A DNA stretch of 48,293 nt from Pseudomonas nitroreducens TX1 (lineage in GTDB: Bacteria > Pseudomonadota > Gammaproteobacteria > Pseudomonadales > Pseudomonadaceae): NCBI RefSeq assembly GCF_000313755.1, contig NZ_AMZB01000076.1, positions 1 to 48,293 of the forward strand. The letters run 5' to 3'. The translations under genes and the position numbers were made by a program. Numbering within the stretch: position 1 is the first letter of the stretch; every line of letters begins with the position of its first letter. Under the pieces are notes generated by a model. The model had not been told where the DNA came from, did not search any database, and saw only the letters and a list, made by a program, of their open reading frames with translations. This document shows positions 8,475-15,076 of the stretch, in pieces.

Positions 8475-9461
8475 ATGTTCGGCCTGATCAAGCGATGGAA
8501 AGCCCTGGAAGCCAAAGGCATCATGGGCATCAACCGACGCAACGCGGACTACGTGCTCAAGTACAACCAGCGGCACCTGTACCCGATCGTCGACGACAAG
8601 ATCATCACCAAGCAGCGTGCCATCGAGGCGGGCATCCACGTACCGGAAATGTACGGGATCATCTCCACCGAGAAGGAAATCGAACGCCTGCCGGAAATCA
8701 TCGGCGAACGCAGCGACTTCGTGATCAAGCCGGCGCAGGGCGCCGGCGGCGACGGCATCCTGGTGATCGCCGACCGCTTCGAGGAGCGCTACAAGACGGT
8801 TTCCGGGCGGATCATCAGCCATGAGGAAATCGAGCACCAGCTCTCGAGCATCCTCACCGGCCTGTACTCCCTGGGCGGCCACCGCGACCGCGCATTGATC
8901 GAGTACCGGGTGACCCCGGACCAGATCTTCAAGAGCATCAGCTACGAAGGCGTGCCGGACATCCGCATCATCGTGCTGATGGGCTACCCGGTGATGGCGA
9001 TGCTGCGCCTGCCCACCCGCCAGTCCAACGGCAAGGCCAACCTGCACCAGGGCGCCATCGGCGTGGGTGTGGACCTGGCCACCGGCCTGACCCTGCGCGG
9101 CACCTGGCTGAACAACAAGATCAGCAAGCACCCGGACACCACCAACGCGGTGGACGGCGTGCAGTTGCCCAACTGGGACGGCTTCATGAAGCTGGCCGCC
9201 GGCTGCTACGAGCTGTGCGGCCTGGGTTACATCGGCGTGGACATGGTGCTGGACCAGGACAAGGGCCCGCTGATCCTCGAGCTCAATGCCCGCCCCGGCC
9301 TGAACATCCAGATCGCCAACGACTGCGGCCTGACCCTGCGCACCCATGCCGTGGAGGCGCACCTCGCCGAGCTGGAGGCCAAGGGCGTGAAGGAGACCGT
9401 GGAAGAGCGCGTGCGCTTCTCCCAGCAGCTCTTCGGCCACGTGCATCCGAAGGAAATCTGA
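8475..9461 (+). CDS. RimK-like ATP-grasp alpha-L-glutamate ligase homologue
   Basis: 328 residues, cytoplasmic, of the ATP-grasp superfamily in the RimK-related group that always travels with the 7TM-transglutaminase protein. Visible ATP-grasp features are FVIKPAQGAGGDGILVI (about 75-91, nucleotide-binding Lys and Gly loop) and LILELNARPGLNIQIAN (about 266-282, Mg-binding Glu/Asn). Family members join an amino acid, often glutamate, to a carboxyl group of a peptide or protein. The start lies 3 bases after the preceding stop, so translation is probably coupled. It is the last gene of the operon and is followed by an intrinsic terminator. The acceptor is unknown. It is distinct from RimK proper, which modifies ribosomal protein S6. 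Confidence 0.87.
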   Translation: MFGLIKRWKALEAKGIMGINRRNADYVLKYNQRHLYPIVDDKIITKQRAIEAGIHVPEMYGIISTEKEIERLPEIIGERSDFVIKPAQGAGGDGILVIADRFEERYKTVSGRIISHEEIEHQLSSILTGLYSLGGHRDRALIEYRVTPDQIFKSISYEGVPDIRIIVLMGYPVMAMLRLPTRQSNGKANLHQGAIGVGVDLATGLTLRGTWLNNKISKHPDTTNAVDGVQLPNWDGFMKLAAGCYELCGLGYIGVDMVLDQDKGPLILELNARPGLNIQIANDCGLTLRTHAVEAHLAELEAKGVKETVEERVRFSQQLFGHVHPKEI

Positions 9462-9477
9462 GGCGCCCTGCCCCATG

Positions 9478-9508
9478 AAAAAGCCCCGCAAATGCCGGGC
9501 TTTTTTAT
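9478..9508 (+). terminator. Intrinsic terminator of the ATP-grasp operon
   Basis: AAAAAGCCC and GGGCTTTTT form a 9-bp stem with an inner GC pair and a short loop, ending in six T. It begins 16 bases after the ligase stop codon. Confidence 0.9.
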
Positions 9509-9570
9509 TGCCGTCCGGTGCCCGCGATCACGACCATGGGGCGCTCCGACAATGAACGGTGGCGCAGGAC

Positions 9571-9638
9571 TGTAGGAGCGAGCTTGCTCGCGAACGGATT
9601 CCCCGGCGGCTCCGCAGTTGGGCGGTTCGCGAGCAAGA
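9571..9638. repeat. REP-type inverted pair, one arm degenerate
   Basis: The left arm TGTAGGAGCGAGCTTGCTCGCGAA (9571-9594) matches the Pseudomonas REP half-site. The right arm TTCGCGAGCAAGAACC (from 9626) is its inverted mate but decays after ten or so bases. An outer inverted repeat, GCAGGAC at 9564-9570 and GTCCTGC at 9656-9662, encloses the pair. It lies between two convergent operons. Confidence 0.8.
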
Positions 9639-9675
9639 ACCAGGCGTCCCCCTCGGTCCTGCAAAGAGCGTCAGC

Positions 9676-10857
9676 TCAGCGCACCACCGCCAGCTCGAAC
9701 CCGCCCTGGTCGCCGTGCTCACGCACCTTCATCCCCGCCTCGTTCACCGCCAGGTCTTCCAGCGGGCGTTTGTAGGGCTTGTTGTCGAGGGTCTGCAGGC
9801 TGCGGTCCTCATCGGTGGTGAGTAGCAGCACGTAGCGCTCGCCCTGGTTGGCCCGCACCGGGATGGTTCCCTCGATGAAGGCGTAGCGGTACCAGGTTTC
9901 CGGATTGAGCTTGTACACGGCGTCACTCACCAGCCGAGTCGGACGCTTCTGCTCGTCGAGGAACAGCAGCGACGGATACACCACCTGGTGGTTGGCGAAG
10001 CTGCGCACGCGCAGGCCGTATACGCGCTGGGAACTGGGCAGTTTCATCGCCACGAAGTAGCTCTTGCCCATGGGGAAATCGAAACTCGGGGAGAATTTGT
10101 TCAACTCCTCGTAGCGCGGCTCGTCCGAGGACAGCTCGGTGAAGTCGCCATCGCCCATCTGCTCGCAACAGCGCCGTTGCAGGTCGACATAGAGGTCGTC
10201 CAGGGTCTTGCCGCTGCCCTTGAGCAGTGCCTTCATGGCATCGCTCTGCTCGCCCATGCCGTCGAGCCCAGGCAGGTTGTTCGAGCGGCCCTTCAGATCG
10301 ATCTGACGGCCCTCGGTGAAGGCGATATTGCTGCCGCCCTGCTCGCCGCGACGGAACATCGCCCCGCGCTGTTCCGCCGTGATCGGCGAGTTGCGCACTT
10401 GGCCCTTGTCATCGACCCAGGTGAAGTACGGGTTGCCGTTCTCGCTGCGGACGAAGCCACGGTCTTCATAGGACTCCGCGTCGATGTACTCGGAGGAGTG
10501 GTCACCGTTGGGCAGCACGTAATCGGCGCGGCCGGGCGCTACCTGGCCGGCTGCATAGAAGCTGTTCTGCAGGTTGCCCTGGGCGTCCACCCAGGTGAAG
10601 TAGCGGCGCTTGCTCTCCCCCGCCGGTCGGCTGCCCGGCCACTGTGTGGCGCTGAGGTCGATCAGCCGCGCGCGGTCGCTCTGGTCGATGCGCTTGTCCG
10701 CCTGGCGCTGCTGTTGGGTGTAGTTGGCGTCGACGAAGGTGTTGTGCACCTGGCCGCTGTCGTCGATCCACGACAGGTAGCGGCCGCTGGCGGCCTGGGC
10801 CGATGCACTCACGCCGGCGGCGGCGAGGCAGGAAATCAGGAGGGTCAGCCTGTTCAT
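9676..10857 (-). CDS. MalM-family exported protein with three Y-x-x-W-V-D repeats (FilE-like position)
   Basis: 393 residues with a signal peptide (1-23, ending SAQAAS). The N-terminal half carries three copies of a short motif with consensus Y-[LF]-[ST]-W-[IV]-D-x-x-G-x-[VL]-x-N-[ST], at about 27-40, 86-99 and 144-157. The spacers are Arg/Gln/Ser rich. The C-terminal half (about 220-393) resembles the MalM domain, a periplasmic domain of unknown biochemical role first seen in maltose operons. It contains FSPSFDFPMGKSYFVAMKLP, and a GERYVLLLTT strand followed by a YK(R)P motif. It is the last gene of a five-gene minus-strand operon, 10 bases after the FadL-like gene. Its position corresponds to FilE in the Acinetobacter Fil cluster. 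No maltose genes are nearby. Confidence 0.78.
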   Translation of the reverse strand: MNRLTLLISCLAAAGVSASAQAASGRYLSWIDDSGQVHNTFVDANYTQQQRQADKRIDQSDRARLIDLSATQWPGSRPAGESKRRYFTWVDAQGNLQNSFYAAGQVAPGRADYVLPNGDHSSEYIDAESYEDRGFVRSENGNPYFTWVDDKGQVRNSPITAEQRGAMFRRGEQGGSNIAFTEGRQIDLKGRSNNLPGLDGMGEQSDAMKALLKGSGKTLDDLYVDLQRRCCEQMGDGDFTELSSDEPRYEELNKFSPSFDFPMGKSYFVAMKLPSSQRVYGLRVRSFANHQVVYPSLLFLDEQKRPTRLVSDAVYKLNPETWYRYAFIEGTIPVRANQGERYVLLLTTDEDRSLQTLDNKPYKRPLEDLAVNEAGMKVREHGDQGGFELAVVR

Positions 10858-10867
10858 GTCGTTGCCC

Positions 10868-12466
10868 TCAGAAGGTAGTTCGGTAGGTCATGGCGAAGAC
10901 GTAGGCCTTCACCGTGGTGCTGACGTCGAGGCCGGCATAGGGGTTGTAGACCAGGTTGTCGATGCCGGTGCAGTTGAGGTTGCAGCTGGTGCCCGCCTTG
11001 ATGCTCTGCTTGGAGACGAAGTAGTTGAAGCCCAGGTCGATGACCGTGTCCTTGTCCCACTGGTAGCCCAAGCCCAACCCGTAGAGGTTGGCATCGCCGA
11101 TGGGCACCAGGGCGTCGGCCTTGTCCTTGGGAATCGCCGAGGGACGGTACTCGTAGCCGGCCCTTAATTGCAGGCGGTCGTTGACGTCGTACTGCATCCC
11201 CATGGCGTAGCTCCAGGTGTCCTGGTAGCCGCGGTCGAGAATGATGCTGTGGTCGGTGGCGCCGTTGGGGGCGAAGTTCTTGGCGATGCGCAGCAGATCG
11301 AGTTCCTTGTCGAATTCGATTTCCAGCTTGTTCCAGTCGCTGTAGTCAGTCCATTTCAGGTCGAAGTTGAACTGCCATTTGTCGAACGGACGCACCTTGA
11401 TGCCGGTGGAGAAGCTGTCCGGGTTGACCATGTTCAGCGTCGCCACGCCGTGTTCTTCCTCGGCATTGCCGTAGGGAAACAGCGGGCTGAGGAAGGCGCC
11501 GAACACCGAACTCTGCATGCCGGACCAGAAGCCCTGCCAGTCCTTGGTGTAGTCGACGCGGTACTTGCCCTTGAGGTGCATGCGCGATTCGCTCTGGTAG
11601 GTCGCCCCCCAGGCCAGCCAGTCGTAGGGCTCCCAGAGCACGCCCAGGTTGAAGCTGGGCGACAGGGTCTGCTGCATGTCCAGCTTGAGGTTGGCCAGCG
11701 AGTCGTAGGGGCCGATGCGCCCGCCACAGACGTTGAACACCAGTTCGACGATTTCCTGTGCGCCCGGCACGCAGGTAGTGTCGTGCAGGGTCTGCAGCAG
11801 GCCGGTGAGCAGGCCCGGGTTGCGGAAGTCGGTATCCAGCGCCATGGCCTGGTGGGAGAAGCCGACGCTCAAACCCACCGACAGGTCGTCGTTGACCTCG
11901 TAGCCCACCGAGGGTGAGAAGTAGGTGATGCGCTGCAGCGAGACGCGGCGCCCTTCGTAGCGCGCCGGGTCGCTGTCCGAATCGCGCGAATAGCCCAGGG
12001 CCTGGGGTGCGTAGACGTTGGTGGCGAAGGTGAACTTGGAGCCCGGCGGGTTGATCGACAAGCCAGCCAGCGGCGCCACCAGCAGTGGCATATCGGTCAT
12101 GCCGCCGAGGCCGGGCAGGTACATGGTCGGGGTCAGGGTGCGGCTGTTTTCGCCCGCCACCGGGTCGTTGTCCAGACCGAAGGAAGAAGAACCGTAGTCA
12201 GGCGGCGCCTTGAAGCCGGCGCGGATATCCATGACCCCGGTGATCAGCTTGATCTGGGTCTGACGGCCCTTGAGCTTGGTCAGGGCGGCGGGGTTGTAGT
12301 GCACCGCGTCGATGCCGGTGGAATCGGCCGTGACCGCGTTGGCCATGGCCATGGCCTTGGGGTTGCCGATGGTCAGGTCGTTGGCCAGTTGGGCGTTGGC
12401 CAGCGTCGCCCAGCCAAGCCCTACCCCTGCCATCGCCACCGCGAGGGGCGAAATGCGCATAGTCAT
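10868..12466 (-). CDS. OmpP1/FadL-family outer membrane beta-barrel protein (FilD-like position)
   Basis: 532 residues. A signal peptide (about 1-25, ending ATLANAQ) is followed by the FadL-type hatch region with AMANAVTADSTGIDAVHYNPAAL, then a long series of alternating amphipathic strands. The C-terminal Phe (TYRTTF) is typical of barrels inserted by the BAM complex. FadL proteins usually import hydrophobic compounds such as fatty acids. Here the neighbours are a C39 peptidase, a second barrel-like protein and a small exported beta-rich protein, so an export or assembly role is equally plausible. ATG 12466 is followed two codons later by another ATG (12460), and neither has a strong ribosome binding site. 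The gap to the upstream gene is 18 bases. Confidence 0.87.
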   Translation of the reverse strand: MTMRISPLAVAMAGVGLGWATLANAQLANDLTIGNPKAMAMANAVTADSTGIDAVHYNPAALTKLKGRQTQIKLITGVMDIRAGFKAPPDYGSSSFGLDNDPVAGENSRTLTPTMYLPGLGGMTDMPLLVAPLAGLSINPPGSKFTFATNVYAPQALGYSRDSDSDPARYEGRRVSLQRITYFSPSVGYEVNDDLSVGLSVGFSHQAMALDTDFRNPGLLTGLLQTLHDTTCVPGAQEIVELVFNVCGGRIGPYDSLANLKLDMQQTLSPSFNLGVLWEPYDWLAWGATYQSESRMHLKGKYRVDYTKDWQGFWSGMQSSVFGAFLSPLFPYGNAEEEHGVATLNMVNPDSFSTGIKVRPFDKWQFNFDLKWTDYSDWNKLEIEFDKELDLLRIAKNFAPNGATDHSIILDRGYQDTWSYAMGMQYDVNDRLQLRAGYEYRPSAIPKDKADALVPIGDANLYGLGLGYQWDKDTVIDLGFNYFVSKQSIKAGTSCNLNCTGIDNLVYNPYAGLDVSTTVKAYVFAMTYRTTF

Positions 12467-12484
12467 GTGGTGGTCGCTCGTCGG

Positions 12485-13489
12485 TTACTGGGCTTTGAGG
12501 CCTTGGATATCCAGGGGAAGGGAAACCCCCAGCAGTACATCCGGCGAGTCTTCGGTCAGACCGAAACCGGCGTTCACGTTGACGATGTAGTCCGGCGATG
12601 TTCGCAGACCAAGCGAGAAGTTCATGATCGCGCTGGTCTGCTCGGGCGCCTCGACCGTGCGGTCGTTGAAGTAGTACTTGTTCTTGAACGAGTAGGCCAT
12701 CTGGTAGGAGGTGGCCAGGGAAACGTCATACGACAAGGCGTACGCCATGCCCATGGCGAAGTTGAGGGTATCGCCCGGTACCACCTTCTCCAGTTCTTCG
12801 CCGAACTGGTTCTGGTGGATGTCATCGACCTTCATGTTGTAGGTGTAACCGAGCGAGCCGTAGAGCACGACCGGGTCGATCACGTAGGACATGTTGGCGC
12901 CGGCGCCCAGGCTGTAGAAACCGTTGCCGGTGGAAACGTCGTCCTGCACGTTGCCCTTGTACGGGCTGTCGCCGGTGGGCAGGCCCAGGGTTGCGTAGAG
13001 CGTGGTGACCGGTCGGCCGCGGCGCGCGGCCCAGGGTTGCCAGCGCAGGGTCGCGGAGATGTCGCCCAGACTGTAGGCATGGATGTCGCGTTCGGTGTCG
13101 TACTTGGCCACGAACGGCAGGCGCATGCTGAAGGTCAGGTTGTCCCAGATGCCGTAGTCGAAGGTGAAGGAGTTGGTGAAGGTGTGCTGCGCCTCGCTCT
13201 GGGCCAGCACGCTGTAGACGTTTTCGCCGCTGCGCACGGCCTGCAGGCGCGTATCGCGCATCAGGGTGTAGTCGAATCCGTAGGTCAGCTGGCGCTCACC
13301 CTTCTTGAGCAGGGTGTAGCTCTTCTCGGCGGCCTGGAATACCTGCTCGAGCGCCTTGGCGCTGTCGGCGTCGGTGTCCTTCTTGGCCAGCGCATCTCGC
13401 GCGTCTTCGGTTGTCGCTTCCTCGGCGATGGTGCTGGTACTTGCCAGCAAGGCCAGAGCGGCAACGCACGCAAACCCCTTGAAATCCAT
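12485..13489 (-). CDS. Exported coiled-coil plus beta-barrel outer membrane protein (FilC-like position)
   Basis: 334 residues with a signal peptide (1-22, ending STSTIAEE). A short charged helical stretch follows (about 25-62, DARDALAKKDTDADSAKALE and onward) and could form a coiled coil. The rest is strand-rich, with aromatic-girdle patterns such as FTFDYGIWDNLTFSMRLPF and VLYGSLGYTYNMKV, and resembles transporter-type or Phenol_MetA_deg barrels. I do not recognise a closer family. The helix-then-barrel architecture is reminiscent of FapF, the trimeric secretion pore of Pseudomonas functional amyloid, which also works with a C39 peptidase. This likeness is by architecture only. It is the third gene of the operon, between the peptidase (48-base gap) and the FadL-like gene. 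Confidence 0.75.
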   Translation of the reverse strand: MDFKGFACVAALALLASTSTIAEEATTEDARDALAKKDTDADSAKALEQVFQAAEKSYTLLKKGERQLTYGFDYTLMRDTRLQAVRSGENVYSVLAQSEAQHTFTNSFTFDYGIWDNLTFSMRLPFVAKYDTERDIHAYSLGDISATLRWQPWAARRGRPVTTLYATLGLPTGDSPYKGNVQDDVSTGNGFYSLGAGANMSYVIDPVVLYGSLGYTYNMKVDDIHQNQFGEELEKVVPGDTLNFAMGMAYALSYDVSLATSYQMAYSFKNKYYFNDRTVEAPEQTSAIMNFSLGLRTSPDYIVNVNAGFGLTEDSPDVLLGVSLPLDIQGLKAQ

Positions 13490-13537
13490 GTTGCTATCCC
13501 CTGGTCTTGTTCTTATTCGTACGGGCCGATCGGGCGG

Positions 13538-14299
13538 TCACTTGCGCCGGATGTACTGCACATCTCCATTCGTGGCGGCTTCGCCAATCTGGTTCTGGGT
13601 GATCTTGCTCATCTGCGGGAACTCGCGGAAAGCCAGCAGGCTGACGGTCCGGTCGTCCACCAGGCGCAGGTCGGCCTCGCGCAGCTCCAGGGCGTTTTTC
13701 GGCTCCTGGCCACTGGGGTAGATGACGAAGAGAACGTTCTGGTCCCAGATTTCCTCGAAACGGGCGCGGGTGAAACTGATGTTGCCCAAGGCAGGATCGG
13801 CAACGAAAACGTGGTCGTTGTAGACATCGCGGACCACGACGAAATGCTTGAAGCCGGCATAGTGGATCGGCACCAGCGCCGGGTGTTCGAGCGAGTCCAG
13901 GTCGGAGAACTCGGCACGGAAGCCGCCACTCTTGTAGCCGAGTGCGGCGGCGTAGCGCTTCATGTCCAGAAGCGAGAATCCACGGCGCTGGACGATCTTG
14001 TCGGCCTCGCCGTACTTGATCAGGCCTTCCATGACCTGACGCTCTTCCAGGTTGCGGCCCAGGTAGTAGTCCAGCAGCGTGGTCAGCGCCGCCGAGCCGC
14101 AGCTGTAGTCGTAGGCCTGGCGGATGACATTGCGGAACTGCACCTGGCTCATCGGCTCGAGCTGGACCGACTCGCGGAAGGGACCGTTGGGCGTGAGCGG
14201 CTGCGAGATGTTCACTGTGCCCTGCTGTTGCGGCTTGGTATCCACGGCCTGGGTAAAACCGAACAGGCCCAGCAGGCTTCCCAGCAGAATCTCGAACAT
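13538..14299 (-). CDS. Periplasmic C39-type cysteine peptidase (FilB-like)
   Basis: 253 residues with a short N-terminal hydrophobic segment (1-18, signal peptide or anchor) and a C39 peptidase domain. The catalytic elements look intact: Cys 67 in YDYSCGSAALTTLL, His 152 in GFKHFVVVRDV, and Asp 168 in VFVADPALGN. C39 peptidases normally cut leader peptides after a double glycine as the N-terminal part of ABC exporters. This one has no ABC or membrane-spanning exporter domains and is probably periplasmic, like FapD of the Fap amyloid system and FilB of the Acinetobacter Fil system. Its likely substrate is the small exported protein encoded just upstream. The start ATG 14299 has GAGGGGTGGG in front. 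Confidence 0.85.
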   Translation of the reverse strand: MFEILLGSLLGLFGFTQAVDTKPQQQGTVNISQPLTPNGPFRESVQLEPMSQVQFRNVIRQAYDYSCGSAALTTLLDYYLGRNLEERQVMEGLIKYGEADKIVQRRGFSLLDMKRYAAALGYKSGGFRAEFSDLDSLEHPALVPIHYAGFKHFVVVRDVYNDHVFVADPALGNISFTRARFEEIWDQNVLFVIYPSGQEPKNALELREADLRLVDDRTVSLLAFREFPQMSKITQNQIGEAATNGDVQYIRRK

Positions 14300-14340
14300 C
14301 CCACCCCTCGCTTCAAATTCTGGAAGTCATTCCTGGAAGA

Positions 14341-14366
14341 CCCTCGCCGGCAAACGCCGGCAAGGG
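14341..14366 (-). promoter_or_regulatory. Intercistronic hairpin between the small exported protein gene and the C39 peptidase gene
   Basis: CCCTCGCCGGC and GCCGGCAAGGG form a strong stem, with one internal mismatch region, around AAAC. On the minus strand it is not followed by a T run, so it is probably a partial attenuator or an mRNA-stabilising element. It would let the first cistron be expressed more than the rest. Confidence 0.55.
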
Positions 14367-14389
14367 GTACCGCGCCGCAACCTTCGGGA

Positions 14390-14845
14390 TCAGTGACCCC
14401 AGACCTTCACGGTCGAACCGGCCAGGTTCAGGTTGGAAACGGTCAGCGAGCCGATGCTGGCGCCGCCGGTGCCGACCTTGACGGCGTCGATGGTCACGTC
14501 GCCGGTCACGGTGGGCAGGCCGATGGCCAGTTGCTCGGTGGCGACAGCGGTGCCGCCGCCAACCGGAGTGATGTTGGTTTTCACCACGTCGACGGTCATC
14601 GGGGCGTTGTCGGCGATGGTCACGCTGGGCAGGTGGATACCCTGCAGGACCAGGGAACCGCCGTTGGTGTCGGCGTCCTTGTAGGTGACAGCGCCGATGG
14701 AGGCGTTGAAGGTACCGGAAATGCTGATGCCATCCTGGCCGGTGATACCGGACAGCGCAGCGTCATCCATGGATTTCATGTCGGCATGTGCCAGGAACGG
14801 AGCGGCCAGAACTGCGCTTGCAAGAACCAGTTGCTTGATTTTCAT
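14390..14845 (-). CDS. Small exported beta-rich protein (FilA / DUF6160-like), probable operon cargo
   Basis: 151 residues from ATG 14845, which has GGAGAG nine bases upstream. The frame is open further upstream but without a supported start. A signal peptide (1-21, ending AAPFLAHA) precedes DMKSMDDAALSGITGQDGIS, a motif I associate with FilA/DUF6160-type proteins that start putative pilus or fibre operons. The remainder is poor in charge and rich in Gly, Thr, Val, Ala and Ser, with repeated strand-like units such as GDVTIDAVKVGTGGASIGSL. It has no Cys after the signal and no C-terminal anchor, so it looks secreted or self-assembling. As first gene of a five-gene envelope operon, followed by a hairpin, it is likely the most abundant product. 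Function is inferred. Confidence 0.8.
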   Translation of the reverse strand: MKIKQLVLASAVLAAPFLAHADMKSMDDAALSGITGQDGISISGTFNASIGAVTYKDADTNGGSLVLQGIHLPSVTIADNAPMTVDVVKTNITPVGGGTAVATEQLAIGLPTVTGDVTIDAVKVGTGGASIGSLTVSNLNLAGSTVKVWGH

Positions 14846-15076
14846 TGTTATAACTCTCCAGTGTTCAGGTGGGGTTGCCCCAGGCACTGCAAGGGGCGTC
14901 CTACCCCGCTGCAGGTTGACCGGCTGCTGCCGATCTTCCAGACCCCCGACTTCTTCCTTAGGCGCCGCGGGCATGGATTCGTGAAGCACGTAGCTTCGCG
15001 TCCTGATCTCCAAGCTACTGACCCGCCGTGAACCTGCCAGCCCATCCAAGGGATGGCGCAAAACCAACCTTCCTAC
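14846..15076 (-). promoter_or_regulatory. Presumed promoter/operator region of the Fil-like operon
   Basis: These 231 bases separate the second LuxR/MalT-type gene from the exported-protein gene, all on the minus strand. Visible inverted repeats are GGGG-TTG-CCCC at 14871-14881, CTGCAAGGGG...CCCCGCTGCAG at 14887-14914, and GAAGC-ACGTA-GCTTC at 14983-14997. Any could be an operator for the upstream MalT-type regulators. No terminator T run is visible, so read-through from the regulators is possible. Confidence 0.45.

Noticed and set aside
10868..12466. Classification of the FadL-type protein as a fatty acid transporter linked to the beta-oxidation genes
   Set aside because: The beta-oxidation operon lies more than 25 kb away. 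The immediate operon context is export-like, so only the barrel family is claimed.
9676..14845. Assignment of the envelope operon as the Fap amyloid operon
   Set aside because: The secreted protein lacks the three long imperfect repeats and Cys-x-x-Cys ending of FapC, and there are no FapB/FapE-like genes. Only the protease-plus-barrel logic is shared.
12299..15031. Open frame of 910 codons on the plus strand across the Fil-like operon
   Set aside because: It spans several real minus-strand genes and their gaps, has no ribosome binding site, and its translation shows no signal peptide or known motif. It is a shadow of the GC-skewed codons.
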